Positions 21,463 to 31,128 of a stretch of DNA of 64,000 bases are shown here, in pieces. This DNA comes from Thiopseudomonas denitrificans (GTDB taxonomy: Bacteria; Pseudomonadota; Gammaproteobacteria; Pseudomonadales; Pseudomonadaceae), in NCBI RefSeq assembly GCF_002866065.1, contig NZ_LNJZ01000009.1, positions 748,643 through 812,642 on the forward strand, read 5' to 3'. The stretch's first letter is position 1. Every line of letters begins with the position of its first letter. The notes under the pieces were generated by a model. It searched no databases and had not been told where the DNA came from. It saw only the letters and a list, made by a program, of their open reading frames with translations. The position numbers and the translations under genes were made by a program.

Positions 21463-22359
21463 ATGCCGCACGGCCGGTTTACATGGATGCAGGCACTGTC
21501 CCCGCAAACCCGGGGGCTGGTTGCCATCAATCTTGCCGCAGTGATCTTCGGTACTGCCGCCCTGTACGGCAAGCTGGATGTTTCCCCGGTGTGGATCACT
21601 GCCTTGCGCGGGGCGCTGGGCGCGCTGGCCCTGGCAGTGGTTGGCGGCCTCTCCGCCCGCTTGCTGCACATGACGCCGCGCAGTCTCGGCCGGCTGGTGG
21701 CCAGCGGCTTTCTGCTGGCCAGCCACTGGCTGACCTTTTTCATGTCCGTACAGCTGTCCGGCGTGGCCATCGCCACCCTGACCTTTGCCACCTTTCCGCT
21801 GTTTACCGTGCTCGTTGAAGCAGCCGCGCTACGGCGGTTGCCCCGCCTGGCGGAAGTGCTGGCCGGCGTGGCCATCATTGCCGCCGTTGCCCTGCTGGTC
21901 GAGCCCGGACAAGGCGGGAACAATACCGCCGGCACCCTGGTCGGCCTGCTGTCGGCCGCCGTGTATGCCCTGTTCTGGCGCATAGCGCAGCGGCTGGATG
22001 GCTCACTGTCCGCCGCCAATGTTTCATTTTGCCAAAATGTTGTGGTGTTCATCCTGCTGGCACCCTGGCTGTTTGTCGCCACACCGGCACCGGCCGGCTT
22101 GTTCGACTGGCTGGCACTGTCAGGGTTGGGCGTGATCAATACCGCCATCATGCTGCTGCTTTACCTGTATGCCCTGAGGCATGTGTCGGCCAGCACCTGC
22201 AGCGGTTTCATCGCACTGGAACCAGTCTACGCCATTGCCTTCGCTGCCTGGCTGTTCAACGAGCCGGTAACGCCCTGGATCATCCTCAGCTGCCTGCTGA
22301 TTCTGGGCGCGTCGATGATCCTGCTACGGATCGAGCGGCAAGCGCAGGCGTCATCCTGA
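21463..22359 (+). CDS. EamA-type (DMT superfamily) transporter
   Basis: 298 residues with ten predicted membrane helices in two EamA repeats, the first starting LVAINLAAVIFGTAALYGKL and the second GTLVGLLSAAVYALFW. The ATG 21463 follows AAGGAG. The closing motif EPVYAIAFAAWLFNEPVTPW is typical of EamA. A metabolite exporter is likely; substrate unknown. It sits between uvrA and the catalase, where P. aeruginosa carries bacterioferritin bfrA as I recall. Confidence 0.85.
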   Translation: MPHGRFTWMQALSPQTRGLVAINLAAVIFGTAALYGKLDVSPVWITALRGALGALALAVVGGLSARLLHMTPRSLGRLVASGFLLASHWLTFFMSVQLSGVAIATLTFATFPLFTVLVEAAALRRLPRLAEVLAGVAIIAAVALLVEPGQGGNNTAGTLVGLLSAAVYALFWRIAQRLDGSLSAANVSFCQNVVVFILLAPWLFVATPAPAGLFDWLALSGLGVINTAIMLLLYLYALRHVSASTCSGFIALEPVYAIAFAAWLFNEPVTPWIILSCLLILGASMILLRIERQAQASS

Positions 22360-22395
22360 TGCCCGCTATCAGCATGTACAGTAACTGCCACCCAT

Positions 22396-22421
22396 AAAAA
22401 AACCGGCCCGCGAGGGCCGGT
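22396..22421 (-). terminator. Intrinsic terminator of the catalase gene
   Basis: Minus-strand hairpin ACCGGCCC/GGGCCGGT with loop TCGC, followed by seven T residues; it lies 26 bp past the catalase stop. Confidence 0.92.
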
Positions 22422-22447
22422 CTGTCATTGCCGGGTGACTGGACGAA

Positions 22448-23893
22448 TCAGACTTCCAGGCCCATCGCCTTGGCAACACCTGCACCATAGGCAGGGTCGG
22501 CCTTGCTGCAGTGCTCGATATGCTTGCGCTTGATGTACTCGGGCACCATGGCCATGTTGCGAGCGGTATTATCAAACAGCACCTGCTGTTGCTCTGGACT
22601 CATCAGGCGGAACAGGTTGCCCGGCTGGGTGAAATAATCCGGCTCGGTCTCCCAGTAGTCGAAGCGGTCGGCCAGACCTTCAATCTGCAGTGGCGGCTCG
22701 GCGAAGTCGGGCTGCTCCTGCCACTCGCCCCTGGTGTTGGGCTCGTAGTGGGCGCGACTGCCTTCGTTGCCGTCCACACGCATGGCACCATCACGGTGGA
22801 AGTTATGGAACGGGCAGCGTGGCGTATTCACCGGGATCTGGTAGTGGTTGACGCCCAGGCGGTAACGCTGCGCATCGCCATAGGAAAACAGGCGGCCTTG
22901 CAGCATGCGGTCAGGCGAGAAGCCGATTCCTGGCACGATATGCGCCGGGTTGAAGGCTGCCTGCTCGACATCGGCAAAGTAGTTGTCAGGGTTGCGGTTG
23001 AGCTCGAAGTAACCCACCTCGATCAGCGGGTAATCCGCTTTCGGCCAGACCTTGGTCAGGTCGAACGGATGGTAAGGAACCTTGGCTGCATCGGCCTCAG
23101 GCATGACCTGGACATACATGGTCCAGCGCGGGAAGTCCTTGCGCTCGATTGCCTCATACAGGTCACGCTGCGAGCTTTCACGGTCCTGGCCTACCAGCTC
23201 GGCCGCTTCCTGGTCGGTCAGGTTCTTGATGCCCTGCTGGGTCAGCAAGTGGAACTTGACCCAGTAACGCTCGTTGTCGGCATTGATGAAGCTGAAGGTG
23301 TGCGAACCGAAGCCGTGCATGTGGCGGTAGCTGGCCGGAATGCCACGGTCACTCATGACGATGGTGACCTGGTGCAGGGCTTCGGGCAGGCCGGTCCAGA
23401 AGTCCCAGTTGTTGACCGGGCAGCGCATGTTGGTACGCGGGTCACGCTTGACCGCGTGGTTCAGGTCAGGGAACTTGAGCGGGTCACGGAAGAAGAACAC
23501 CGGAGTATTGTTGCCGACCAGGTCCCAGTTGCCCTGCTCGGTATAGAAGCGCATGGCAAAGCCGCGGATGTCACGCTCGGCATCAGCTGCACCACGCTCG
23601 CCGGCAACGGTCGAGAAGCGCACGAACATCTCGGTTTTCTTGCCGATCTCGGAAAACAGGGCCGCCTTGGTGTACTGGGTGATGTCATGGGTCACCACGA
23701 ATTCGCCGAATGCACCGGAACCCTTGGCGTGCATGCGGCGCTCAGGAATCACCTCACGATCAAAATGCGCGAGCTTTTCGAGAAACCAGACATCCTGCAA
23801 CAGCATCGGGCCACGTGCGCCAGCGGTCAGGCTGTCCTGGTTATTGGCGACCGGCGCGCCGGAAACTGAGGTGAGTTTGCTTTTGATATCCAT
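22448..23893 (-). CDS. katA: Catalase (small-subunit, clade 3, KatA type)
   Basis: 481 residues. Heme catalase that splits hydrogen peroxide. The distal histidine H55 is in ERRMHAKG, the distal asparagine is in [10 protein letters not shown] (N128), and the proximal heme ligand is Y338 in [14 protein letters not shown]. The length and lack of the C-terminal flavodoxin-like domain place it in the small-subunit group. No signal peptide, so cytoplasmic. The location next to rplQ matches katA in P. aeruginosa. OxyR-type boxes are upstream. Confidence 0.96.
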   Translation of the reverse strand: MDIKSKLTSVSGAPVANNQDSLTAGARGPMLLQDVWFLEKLAHFDREVIPERRMHAKGSGAFGEFVVTHDITQYTKAALFSEIGKKTEMFVRFSTVAGERGAADAERDIRGFAMRFYTEQGNWDLVGNNTPVFFFRDPLKFPDLNHAVKRDPRTNMRCPVNNWDFWTGLPEALHQVTIVMSDRGIPASYRHMHGFGSHTFSFINADNERYWVKFHLLTQQGIKNLTDQEAAELVGQDRESSQRDLYEAIERKDFPRWTMYVQVMPEADAAKVPYHPFDLTKVWPKADYPLIEVGYFELNRNPDNYFADVEQAAFNPAHIVPGIGFSPDRMLQGRLFSYGDAQRYRLGVNHYQIPVNTPRCPFHNFHRDGAMRVDGNEGSRAHYEPNTRGEWQEQPDFAEPPLQIEGLADRFDYWETEPDYFTQPGNLFRLMSPEQQQVLFDNTARNMAMVPEYIKRKHIEHCSKADPAYGAGVAKAMGLEV

Positions 23894-23924
23894 GATTGAA
23901 TCCTCTCAACGGGTGGTGAGGTCT

Positions 23925-23990
23925 ACAATACACAAACCCACGAATAGTCAAAAGACATTAAAAGCTATCTTTTTGATACACATCAACTAT
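23925..23990 (-). promoter_or_regulatory. katA promoter with OxyR-type tetranucleotide array
   Basis: Upstream of katA on the minus strand four tetranucleotides are spaced by exactly 7 bp: ATAG (23987-23990), GTAT (23976-23979), ATAG (23965-23968) and TGTC (23954-23957). The OxyR consensus is ATAG-N7-CTAT-N7-ATAG-N7-CTAT, so three of four boxes fit well. A -35 TTGACT (23946-23951) and a -10 TATTGT (23925-23930) follow with a short 15-bp spacer. This suggests peroxide-induced activation. Confidence 0.55.
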
Positions 23991-23996
23991 CGTATA

Positions 23997-24035
23997 GCCA
24001 ATAAAAAACCGGGCAGAGCCCGGTTTTTTATTGGC
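23997..24035. terminator. Bidirectional terminator between rplQ and katA
   Basis: Perfect 18-bp inverted repeat (arms 23997-24014 and 24018-24035, loop AGA) with a GC core CCGGGC flanked by A6 and T6. It ends the ribosomal alpha operon right after rplQ and also shields katA. Confidence 0.95.
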
Positions 24036-24043
24036 ATGCCGAA

Positions 24044-24433
24044 TTACTCGGCAGCTTCTTCAGCAGCTGCTGGCTGAGCACGGTCTACCAGCTGGACATA
24101 GGCCATCGGCGCATTGTCACCAGCACGGAAGCCACACTTCAGGATACGGACGTAACCGCCCGGACGCTGAGCGTAATGCTTGCCAAGATCGTTGAACAGC
24201 TTGCCTACAGCTTCCTTGGAGCGCGTGCGCGAGAAAGCCAGACGACGGTTTGCCACTGAATCGACTTTGGCCAGAGTGATCAGGGGCTCTGCTACGCGGC
24301 GCAGTTCTTTGGCCTTGGGCAGAGTGGTCTTGATCAGTTCGTGCTCGAACAGCGATACCGCCATGTTCTGGAACATGGCTTTGCGGTGTGCGCTGGTGCG
24401 GTTCAGTTTACGGCCACTTTTACGATGACGCAT
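24044..24433 (-). CDS. rplQ: 50S ribosomal protein L17 (bL17)
   Basis: 129 residues opening [24 protein letters not shown], the family signature. It sits near the peptide-tunnel exit of the large subunit. Last gene of the alpha group, 46 bp after rpoA and directly before the bidirectional terminator. The C-terminal tail is rich in Ala and Glu. Confidence 0.97.
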   Translation of the reverse strand: MRHRKSGRKLNRTSAHRKAMFQNMAVSLFEHELIKTTLPKAKELRRVAEPLITLAKVDSVANRRLAFSRTRSKEAVGKLFNDLGKHYAQRPGGYVRILKCGFRAGDNAPMAYVQLVDRAQPAAAEEAAE

Positions 24434-24479
24434 GGTTCAATTCCTTACCAAACTCTTGTTGTTCGGTGATGATGGACGA

Positions 24480-25481
24480 TCAGGCAGTGGCCTTGTCATC
24501 CTTTTTCAAACTTGCCGGCGGCCAGTTATCAAGCCGCATGCCCAGGGACAGACCGCGCTGCGCCAGAACATCCTTGATCTCGGTCAGGGATTTCTTGCCC
24601 AGGTTTGGCGTCTTGAGCAGCTCCACCTCGGTACGCTGGATCAGGTCGCCAATGTAGTAGATGCTTTCCGCTTTCAGGCAGTTGGCCGAGCGGACGGTCA
24701 GTTCCAGGTCATCGACAGGGCGCAGCAGGATCGGATCAACCTCATCCTCCACCTTGTCTTCAACCGGTTCTGCTTCGGCCTGAAGCTCAACAAAGGCTGC
24801 CAGCTGATGCTGCAGAATTGTTGCACAGCGACGAATCGCCTCTTCAGGGTCGAGGGTGCCGTTGGTTTCAAGCTCAATGATCAGCTTGTCCAGGTCGGTA
24901 CGCTGCTCGACACGAGCATTTTCTACCACATAGGAAACCCGGCGCACCGGGCTGAACAGGGCGTCCAGCTGCAATCCGCCAACACTGCGGGTTTCATCCT
25001 CGTCAGTGAAGCGGGAGTCTGCTGCTTCGTAGCCACGACCGCGCGCAATGCGCAGTTTCATGTCCAGGGAGCCCTTGTCAGCCAGATTGGCAATAACGTG
25101 GTCGCCATTAACGATTTCCACATCATGATCCAGCTGGATATCGGCTGCGGTTACAACGCCCGGGCCTTTCTTGCTCAGGCTCAGGGTGGCCTCGTCACGG
25201 CCGTGCATTTTTACAGCCAGACCCTTGAGGTTCAGCAGGATCTCGATGACATCCTCCTGTACACCTTCAATGGCACTGTATTCGTGCAGCACGCCGTCGA
25301 TTTCAACTTCGACAACCGCACAACCAGGCATGGATGACAACAGAATGCGTCGCAACGCATTGCCCAATGTATGTCCGAAACCACGCTCGAGAGGCTCAAG
25401 CGTGATCTTGGCGCGGGTCGGACTGACCGTATCGACCTTGATTTGACGAGGGGTCAGAAACTCATTTACCGAAATCTGCAT
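24480..25481 (-). CDS. rpoA: RNA polymerase alpha subunit
   Basis: 333 residues. The N-terminal assembly domain is at about 1-235 ([26 protein letters not shown]). A linker rich in Glu follows, then the C-terminal domain from about 250 ([31 protein letters not shown] ... LGKKSLTEI), which contacts UP elements and activators. The alpha dimer nucleates the polymerase core. It lies between rpsD and rplQ as usual; in E. coli this group is feedback-regulated by S4. Confidence 0.98.
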   Translation of the reverse strand: MQISVNEFLTPRQIKVDTVSPTRAKITLEPLERGFGHTLGNALRRILLSSMPGCAVVEVEIDGVLHEYSAIEGVQEDVIEILLNLKGLAVKMHGRDEATLSLSKKGPGVVTAADIQLDHDVEIVNGDHVIANLADKGSLDMKLRIARGRGYEAADSRFTDEDETRSVGGLQLDALFSPVRRVSYVVENARVEQRTDLDKLIIELETNGTLDPEEAIRRCATILQHQLAAFVELQAEAEPVEDKVEDEVDPILLRPVDDLELTVRSANCLKAESIYYIGDLIQRTEVELLKTPNLGKKSLTEIKDVLAQRGLSLGMRLDNWPPASLKKDDKATA

Positions 25482-25503
25482 GGATACACCTATTTTCTAG
25501 CCC

Positions 25504-26124
25504 TTACTTGGAGTAGAGCTCGACGATCAGGCTTTCATTGATGTCTGAAGAGAGGTCACTACGCTCAGGCACGTTCTTGAACACGCCTGATTTCTTCTCT
25601 GCATCGACCTCTACCCACTCGACGCGGCCACGCTGGGCACACAGTTCGAGAGCCTGAGCGATACGAAGCTGATTTTTGGATTTTTCGCGCACAGCGATCA
25701 CATCACCCGGCTGAACCTGGTAAGACGGAATATTCACGGTCTGACCATTGATGGTGATGGCCTTGTGGGATACCAGCTGACGGGATTCGGCGCGGGTCGC
25801 ACCATAGCCCATACGGTAAACCACGTTGTCCAGACGGCTTTCCAGCAGTTGCAGCAGGTTTTCACCGGTTGCACCCTTGCGGCGGGCCGCTTCCTTGTAA
25901 TAACTGTGGAACTGGCGCTCCAGCACACCGTAGATGCGGCGTACTTTCTGCTTTTCACGCAACTGGCTGCCGTACTCGGACAGGCGGCCGCGACGCTGAC
26001 CATGTTGACCAGGAGCAGTTTCAATGTTGCACTTGGATTCAATCGCGCGTGAACCGCTCTTCAGGAAGAGGTCGGTACCTTCACGACGGGACAGTTTGCA
26101 CTTGGGACCAATATAACGAGCCAT
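25504..26124 (-). CDS. rpsD: 30S ribosomal protein S4 (uS4)
   Basis: 206 residues, start [16 protein letters not shown]. The S4 RNA-binding domain is at about 95-155 ([28 protein letters not shown]). A primary 16S binder that starts 30S assembly and affects decoding accuracy; in E. coli it also represses the alpha operon. C9 and C32 are present but no full zinc set. Between rpsK and rpoA. Confidence 0.97.
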   Translation of the reverse strand: MARYIGPKCKLSRREGTDLFLKSGSRAIESKCNIETAPGQHGQRRGRLSEYGSQLREKQKVRRIYGVLERQFHSYYKEAARRKGATGENLLQLLESRLDNVVYRMGYGATRAESRQLVSHKAITINGQTVNIPSYQVQPGDVIAVREKSKNQLRIAQALELCAQRGRVEWVEVDAEKKSGVFKNVPERSDLSSDINESLIVELYSK

Positions 26125-26141
26125 TTCTTACTGTCTCCTGA

Positions 26142-26531
26142 TTACACGCGACGCTTCTTCGGCGGACGGCATCCATTATGCGGGATGGGCGTCACGTCGG
26201 TGATGCTGGAAATTTTATAACCGCAACCGTTGAGCGCACGAACGGCAGACTCACGGCCCGGGCCGGGACCCTTGACGTTGACTTCAAGGTTCTTCAGACC
26301 GTACTCGAGGGCAGCCTGACCGGCGCGCTCGGCTGCAACCTGGGCAGCGAACGGGGTGCTCTTGCGCGAGCCACGGAAACCTGAACCACCGGAAGTAGCC
26401 CAGGACAGTGCATTACCCTGGCGATCGGTGATGGTTACGATAGTGTTGTTGAATGACGCATGGATGTGGGCGATGCCATCAACCACCGTCTTCCTGACCT
26501 TCTTGCGAGGACGAGCAGCTGCTTTAGCCAT
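26142..26531 (-). CDS. rpsK: 30S ribosomal protein S11 (uS11)
   Basis: 129 residues with [25 protein letters not shown] and the conserved basic C-terminus [12 protein letters not shown]. It lies on the 30S platform and helps form the mRNA exit region. It is 17 bp upstream of rpsD and 28 bp downstream of rpsM. Confidence 0.97.
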   Translation of the reverse strand: MAKAAARPRKKVRKTVVDGIAHIHASFNNTIVTITDRQGNALSWATSGGSGFRGSRKSTPFAAQVAAERAGQAALEYGLKNLEVNVKGPGPGRESAVRALNGCGYKISSITDVTPIPHNGCRPPKKRRV

Positions 26532-26559
26532 AATTTAATTCCTGTCCGTTTCCAGAGGA

Positions 26560-26916
26560 TTACTTGCGAATCGGCTTGCGCGGGCCCTTGCGGGTACGAG
26601 CATTGGTTTTGGTGCGCTGGCCATTGACTGGCAGGCTGCGACGATGACGCAGACCACGATAGCAACCCAGATCCATCAGACGCTTGATGTTCATGGTCAC
26701 TTCGCGGCGCAGGTCGCCTTCGGTGGTCAGCTTGCCAACTTCTGTACGCAGCTTTTCGATCTGGTCGTCAGAAAGGTCCTGGATTTTTGCTGCCGGATTG
26801 ATGCCGGTAGCGGCACAGATGTTCTGTGCAGTTGGCCGACCGATACCGAAGATATAGGTCAGCGAGATAACAGTATGCTTGTTATCCGGAATGTTGACGC
26901 CTGCAATACGGGCCAT
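26560..26916 (-). CDS. rpsM: 30S ribosomal protein S13 (uS13)
   Basis: 118 residues, start [19 protein letters not shown], helix-two-turn-helix part and basic tail [15 protein letters not shown] that reaches the P-site tRNA. It forms bridges with the large subunit. First 30S gene of the alpha group after rpmJ, with a 124-bp leader holding a strong hairpin. Confidence 0.97.
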   Translation of the reverse strand: MARIAGVNIPDNKHTVISLTYIFGIGRPTAQNICAATGINPAAKIQDLSDDQIEKLRTEVGKLTTEGDLRREVTMNIKRLMDLGCYRGLRHRRSLPVNGQRTKTNARTRKGPRKPIRK

Positions 26917-26998
26917 TCAATTAACTCCAATTGACAGCAACGCACGCCCCGGAAGCCAAGAAATGGGACATGCGTGTTGATGCTGTAGGTTTTGATCA

Positions 26999-27024
26999 GT
27001 CCGCTAGCGCACTAGCTAGCGGAC
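26999..27024 (-). other. Hairpin in the rpmJ-rpsM leader
   Basis: Perfect 9-bp stem GTCCGCTAG/CTAGCGGAC with an 8-nt loop, 17 bp after the rpmJ stop and 83 bp before rpsM. In E. coli this gap carries the S4-binding pseudoknot that controls the alpha operon. Whether this structure does the same is a guess; it could also be a partial terminator. Confidence 0.35.
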
Positions 27025-27040
27025 GGGTTACGCGTCACAC

Positions 27041-27157
27041 TCAGCCTTGGCGCTGCTTGTGACGTGGTTCTGCCGAGCAGATCACCCGGATGACGCCTTC
27101 GCGACGGATGATTTTGCAGTTGCGGCAAAGTTTTTTTACCGATGCACGAACTTTCAT
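27041..27157 (-). CDS. rpmJ: 50S ribosomal protein L36 (bL36), zinc-binding form
   Basis: 38 residues, [19 protein letters not shown] to the end RHKQRQG. The zinc ligands C11, C14, C27 and H33 are all present, so this is the C+ paralog. Stop TGA at 27041-27043. It links 23S rRNA helices in the large subunit. It lies 26 bp after secY. Confidence 0.96.
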   Translation of the reverse strand: MKVRASVKKLCRNCKIIRREGVIRVICSAEPRHKQRQG

Positions 27158-27183
27158 CTTGCACTCCTGAACTCAGGCCATGA

Positions 27184-28515
27184 TCAGCGCAGCATGCCGC
27201 CGCTGCCATAGCCCTTGAGGTTCGATTTTTTCATTAGGGATTCGTACTGGTTTGAAACGAGGTGCGATTGTACTTGAGCCATGAAGTCCATTACAACCAC
27301 AACAACAATCAAAAGAGACGTGCCCCCGAGATAGAATGGCACATTGGCCGCCACCACAAGAAACTGGGGCAACAAACATACCGCCGTCATGTACAGCGCG
27401 CCAAATACGGTCAGACGTGTCAGCACACCATCGATATAGCGCGCAGACTGGTCGCCGGGGCGGATGCCAGGAATGAATGCACCGGATTTCTTCAGGTTCT
27501 CCGCCACTTCCTTCGGGTTGAACATCAACGCGGTATAGAAGAAGCAGAAGAAAATGATACCCGCACTGAACAGAAGAATGTTCAGGGGCTGTCCCGGAGC
27601 AAGCGCCTGGGAAATGTCGCTCAACCAGGTCATGCTTTCCGATTGTCCGAACCACTGTCCCAGCGAAGCCGGGAACAGCAGGATGCTGCTGGCGAAGATC
27701 GCCGGAATCACACCGGCCATATTGACCTTCAGCGGCAAGTGGCTCTGCTGGGCAGCAAACACCTTGCGGCCTTGCTGGCGCTTGGCGTAGTTGACCAGAA
27801 TCCGGCGCTGACCGCGCTCGATGAACACCACAAAGCCGATGATGGCAACAGCCAGCAGGCCGACCACCATCAGGGCAAAGATATTGATGTCACCCTGGCG
27901 GGCCGACTCGAAGGACTGACCAATCGCGGCTGGCAGCCCGGCCACGATACCGGCGAAAATCAGCATCGAGATGCCGTTGCCGATACCGCGCTCGGTGATC
28001 TGCTCGCCCAGCCACATCATGAACATTGCACCCGCCACGAAAGTGGTGATGGATACAAAGTAGAAGTTGAAGTCGGCACTGAACGCCACGCCCTGGCTGG
28101 CCAGCCCCATGGACATGCCAAAGGCCTGTACCAGGGATAACAGCAGGGTGCCGTAACGGGTGTACTGGCTGATCTTGCGACGACCGGCCTCACCTTCTTT
28201 CTTCAGCTGTCCAAGTTGCGGGCTGACAGCAGTCATCAGCTGCATGATGATCGACGCGGAAATGTAGGGCATGATACCCAGCGCGAAGATGCTCATGCGC
28301 TCCAGCGCACCACCGGAAAACATGTTGAACAGGTCGAGAATGGTTCCCTCATTCTGTCGAAACAGGTTTGCCAGGGCGTCGGGGTTGATACCGGGAACGG
28401 GAATATGCGCCCCGATCCGGTACACGATGATTGCCAGGAACAGGAAGCGCAAGCGTGCCCACAATTCAGACAAACCGCCTCCACCCACGGCAGAGAGAGA
28501 ACCTTGTTTAGCCAT
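27184..28515 (-). CDS. secY: Protein translocase channel SecY
   Basis: 443 residues with ten membrane helices. It forms the SecYEG export channel; the plug and lateral gate region follows [13 protein letters not shown], and cytoplasmic loops contain the conserved arginine [12 protein letters not shown]. The start ATG overlaps the rplO stop by one base (TAATG), so translation is coupled. Its partner secE is at 59193-59567. Confidence 0.97.
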   Translation of the reverse strand: MAKQGSLSAVGGGGLSELWARLRFLFLAIIVYRIGAHIPVPGINPDALANLFRQNEGTILDLFNMFSGGALERMSIFALGIMPYISASIIMQLMTAVSPQLGQLKKEGEAGRRKISQYTRYGTLLLSLVQAFGMSMGLASQGVAFSADFNFYFVSITTFVAGAMFMMWLGEQITERGIGNGISMLIFAGIVAGLPAAIGQSFESARQGDINIFALMVVGLLAVAIIGFVVFIERGQRRILVNYAKRQQGRKVFAAQQSHLPLKVNMAGVIPAIFASSILLFPASLGQWFGQSESMTWLSDISQALAPGQPLNILLFSAGIIFFCFFYTALMFNPKEVAENLKKSGAFIPGIRPGDQSARYIDGVLTRLTVFGALYMTAVCLLPQFLVVAANVPFYLGGTSLLIVVVVVMDFMAQVQSHLVSNQYESLMKKSNLKGYGSGGMLR

Positions 28516-28949
28516 TATTCCTCGACCTTGCCGCCTGCAGCGATGATGGCTTCACGAGCACCCTTGGTAGCTGCCACGCCCTGCAGGGTTACTGCACGGG
28601 TAACATCACCGGACAGCATCACCTTTACGGACTTGACGTTTTCACCAATGATGTTGGCTTCCTTCAGGGTGACCAGGGTCACCAGGTCGCCTTCAACCTT
28701 GGCCAGCTCGGAAGTGCGCACTTCAGCGCGCTCCAGCTGCTTGGCAGAAGTGAAACCGAACTTGGGCAGACGACGGTACAGCGGCTGCTGGCCACCCTCG
28801 AAGCCGGGTGCAACCTTGCCGCCGGAGCGTGAAGTCAGGCCCTTGTGGCCACGACCGGCTGTCTTGCCCATGCCGCTACCGATACCACGACCCAGACGGA
28901 CCTTGGCAGGACGGGAGCCGGGCGCTGAACGCAAATCATTCAGTTGCAT
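28515..28949 (-). CDS. rplO: 50S ribosomal protein L15 (uL15)
   Basis: 144 residues. The glycine-rich N-terminus [20 protein letters not shown] and the [18 protein letters not shown] motif are diagnostic. It threads into 23S rRNA and is needed for late large-subunit assembly. It is 3 bp from rpmD and coupled to secY. Confidence 0.97.
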   Translation of the reverse strand: MQLNDLRSAPGSRPAKVRLGRGIGSGMGKTAGRGHKGLTSRSGGKVAPGFEGGQQPLYRRLPKFGFTSAKQLERAEVRTSELAKVEGDLVTLVTLKEANIIGENVKSVKVMLSGDVTRAVTLQGVAATKGAREAIIAAGGKVEE

Positions 28950-28952
28950 GTC

Positions 28953-29135
28953 TTAACCCTCCACGCGGAGCATATAGTAAGCCTTGTTGATCATGCCGCG
29001 ATTTTCCGGAGTATCCAGAACCTCAACGGTGTGACCGATGCGGCGCAGGCCAAGGCCACGCACGCAGGCTTTGTGATTGGCCAGACGGCCGTTGGTGCTC
29101 TTGACCAGAGTCACCTTGATTTTTGCCTGGGACAT
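28953..29135 (-). CDS. rpmD: 50S ribosomal protein L30 (uL30)
   Basis: 60 residues, [18 protein letters not shown] with the motif [18 protein letters not shown] small globular large-subunit protein, absent from many bacteria. It is tightly packed between rpsE (2 bp) and rplO (3 bp). Confidence 0.96.
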   Translation of the reverse strand: MSQAKIKVTLVKSTNGRLANHKACVRGLGLRRIGHTVEVLDTPENRGMINKAYYMLRVEG

Positions 29136-29137
29136 GA

Positions 29138-29662
29138 TTACAGAATCTCCTCGACGCTCTTGCCACGCTTGGCAGCAACGGCTTCAGGAGACTGCATGTT
29201 CTTCAGGCCCTTGAAGGTTGCCTGCACCACGTTCACCGGGTTGGTGGAGCCGTAGCATTTGGCAAGTACGTTGTGCACACCGGCCACTTCCAGGACGGCG
29301 CGCATTGCACCACCGGCGATGACACCGGTACCCTCGGAGGCAGGCTGCATGTAAACGTTGGACGCACCATGAACGGCGCGGATCGGGTACTGCAGAGTAG
29401 TACCGTTCAGCTCGACCTGGATCATGTTGCGACGGGCAGCTTCCATGGCTTTCTGGATGGCGGACGGCACTTCGCGGGACTTGCCACGGCCATAGCCGAC
29501 GCGACCCTTGCCATCACCGACCACTGTCAGGGCGGTGAAAGTGAAGATGCGGCCACCCTTGACGGTCTTGGCTACACGGTTAACCTGAACCAGCTTCTCG
29601 ATGTAACCTTCATCGTTGCTGCTTTCTTCGCGTCTGCCGCGCTTTTGTTCGTTATTCGACAT
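29138..29662 (-). CDS. rpsE: 30S ribosomal protein S5 (uS5)
   Basis: 174 residues, about eight longer than E. coli S5 because of the charged N-terminus [19 protein letters not shown]. The dsRNA-binding-like part is [19 protein letters not shown] and the C-terminal domain contains [11 protein letters not shown]. It acts in decoding accuracy and mRNA unwinding at the entry site. Confidence 0.97.
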   Translation of the reverse strand: MSNNEQKRGRREESSNDEGYIEKLVQVNRVAKTVKGGRIFTFTALTVVGDGKGRVGYGRGKSREVPSAIQKAMEAARRNMIQVELNGTTLQYPIRAVHGASNVYMQPASEGTGVIAGGAMRAVLEVAGVHNVLAKCYGSTNPVNVVQATFKGLKNMQSPEAVAAKRGKSVEEIL

Positions 29663-29665
29663 AAC

Positions 29666-30016
29666 TTAAAACTCCAGCCCGCCTTCACGAGCAGCATCAG
29701 CCAGTGCCTGAACACGGCCATGGTACTTGAAACCAGAACGGTCAAAGGCCACCTGGGAAATGCCGGCGGCCTTGGCGCGCTCGGCAATCAGTGTGCCAAC
29801 CTTCTTGGCTGCTTCGACATTACCGGTGGTGCCTTCACGCAGGGACTTGTCCAGGGTGGAGGCTGAAGCCAGAACCTGGCTGCCGTCAGCAGAAATGATT
29901 TGTGCGTAGATGTGCTGTGATGAGCGGTTTACACACAGACGAACCACTTCGAGCTCGTGCATTTTCAGACGTGCCTTGCGTGCACGACGCAATCTTGAAA
30001 CTTTTTTGTCGTTCAT
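29666..30016 (-). CDS. rplR: 50S ribosomal protein L18 (uL18)
   Basis: 116 residues, start [22 protein letters not shown], ending [19 protein letters not shown]. It binds 5S rRNA together with L5 and brings it to the central protuberance. It is 3 bp before rpsE. Confidence 0.97.
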   Translation of the reverse strand: MNDKKVSRLRRARKARLKMHELEVVRLCVNRSSQHIYAQIISADGSQVLASASTLDKSLREGTTGNVEAAKKVGTLIAERAKAAGISQVAFDRSGFKYHGRVQALADAAREGGLEF

Positions 30017-30027
30017 TTTGCTAGGCC

Positions 30028-30561
30028 CTACTTCTTCTTGGCTTCTTTACGGCGCACTACTTCTTCTGCGTAGCGCACACCCTTGCCCTTGTAAGGCTCG
30101 GGACGACGGTATTCGCGGATTTCAGCAGCAACCTGACCCAGAACCTGCTTGTCGATACCACGCAGGATCAGATCGGTGGCACTAGGTGCCTCGGCTGTCA
30201 CGTTGGCTGGCAACTGGTACTCGACCGGATGGGAGAAACCCAGTGACAGGTTGACCACATTGCCGCTGACCTGGGCGCGGTAACCCACACCGACCAGCTG
30301 CAGCTTGCGCTCGAAGCCCTGGCTTACACCAACAACCATGTTGTTGACCAGAGCACGGGTGGTTCCGGCCATGGCACGGGACTGCTGGTCACCGTTACGT
30401 GCGGCAAAACGAATTTCCGCTGCGTCCTGGATTACTTCAACAGAGGGATGCAGCTGCATTTGCAGTGCGCCCTTGGCACCCTTGACGGAGACTGTTTCGC
30501 CGTCGATTTTAAACTCTACACCCGCTGGCAGTGTAACGGGGTTATTTGCAATACGAGACAT
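30028..30561 (-). CDS. rplF: 50S ribosomal protein L6 (uL6)
   Basis: 177 residues with two related domains. [17 protein letters not shown] opens the first, and the second ends with the signature [24 protein letters not shown]. It lies near the GTPase centre of the large subunit. It is 9 bp after rpsH. Confidence 0.97.
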   Translation of the reverse strand: MSRIANNPVTLPAGVEFKIDGETVSVKGAKGALQMQLHPSVEVIQDAAEIRFAARNGDQQSRAMAGTTRALVNNMVVGVSQGFERKLQLVGVGYRAQVSGNVVNLSLGFSHPVEYQLPANVTAEAPSATDLILRGIDKQVLGQVAAEIREYRRPEPYKGKGVRYAEEVVRRKEAKKK

Positions 30562-30570
30562 GCTTCCCCC

Positions 30571-30963
30571 TTAGAATACGCTGCACAGCACTTCGCCGCC
30601 GATACCGGCAGCACGGGCTTCACGATCGGTCATCACACCCTTGCTGGTGGAAACGATCGCCACACCCAGACCACCACGAACCTTTGGCAGTGCGCTGGCT
30701 GATTTGTACTGACGAAGGCTTGGGCGGCTGACGCGCTGCAATTCTTCAATGACCGGACGACCTTCGAAATATTTCAGTTCGATGGTCAGTTCGGGTTTAA
30801 CGCCTTCGCTGACTTGATAGTCCGCAACGTAACCTTCGTTCTTCAGAACGCTGGCAACGGCAACCTTCACACGTGAAGAAGGCATGCTTACTGCGGATTT
30901 CTCAGCCATTTGGGCATTACGGATACGGGTTAGCATGTCCGCTAACGGGTCCTGCATACTCAT
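30571..30963 (-). CDS. rpsH: 30S ribosomal protein S8 (uS8)
   Basis: 130 residues, [18 protein letters not shown] to GVGGEVLC-like end [11 protein letters not shown]. Start 30963 follows AGGAGC; the longer open frame upstream is not conserved. S8 binds helix 21 of 16S rRNA and in E. coli represses the spc operon. It normally lies directly after rpsN, but here is separated from it by a 5.5-kb metabolic cassette and by a leader with two hairpins. Confidence 0.97.
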   Translation of the reverse strand: MSMQDPLADMLTRIRNAQMAEKSAVSMPSSRVKVAVASVLKNEGYVADYQVSEGVKPELTIELKYFEGRPVIEELQRVSRPSLRQYKSASALPKVRGGLGVAIVSTSKGVMTDREARAAGIGGEVLCSVF

Positions 30964-30984
30964 GGGCCAATAGCTCCTGGATAA

Positions 30985-31038
30985 AAAACAAGTCAGCAAG
31001 GCTGACAGATACAGCAAGAGAGCACAACAGTCTCTTGC
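30985..31038 (-). other. Two hairpins in the rpsH leader, one terminator-like
   Basis: On the minus strand, GCAAGAGA/TCTCTTGC (arms 31014-31021 and 31031-31038) comes first. Then GTCAGC-CTT-GCTGAC (30992-31006) is followed by TTGTTTTTT (reaching about 30983), which has the form of a weak intrinsic terminator just before the rpsH ribosome site. They could attenuate read-through from the cassette, or be a protein-binding leader. Confidence 0.5.
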
Positions 31039-31066
31039 GAGCCGGACATTCTAGAGATTTATCGAC

Positions 31067-31090
31067 AACGAATCAAGCCCCTTTCGGGGC
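31067..31090. repeat. 24-bp direct repeat, left copy, at the end of the cassette
   Basis: Identical for 24 bp to 36615-36638, 5548 bp away in the same orientation. With its flank it forms a hairpin (GCCCC-TTTC-GGGGC core, about ten pairs including one G-U) just after the mmsA-like stop, so it may double as the transcript end of the cassette. Confidence 0.85.
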
Positions 31091-31128
31091 CTGATCGATA
31101 CGGCAGCGGAGCAGGTTTTACGCCGCCC

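Noticed and set aside
22396..22421. Terminator for the plus-strand DMT gene
   Set aside because: The T-run exists only on the minus strand, so it serves the catalase gene.
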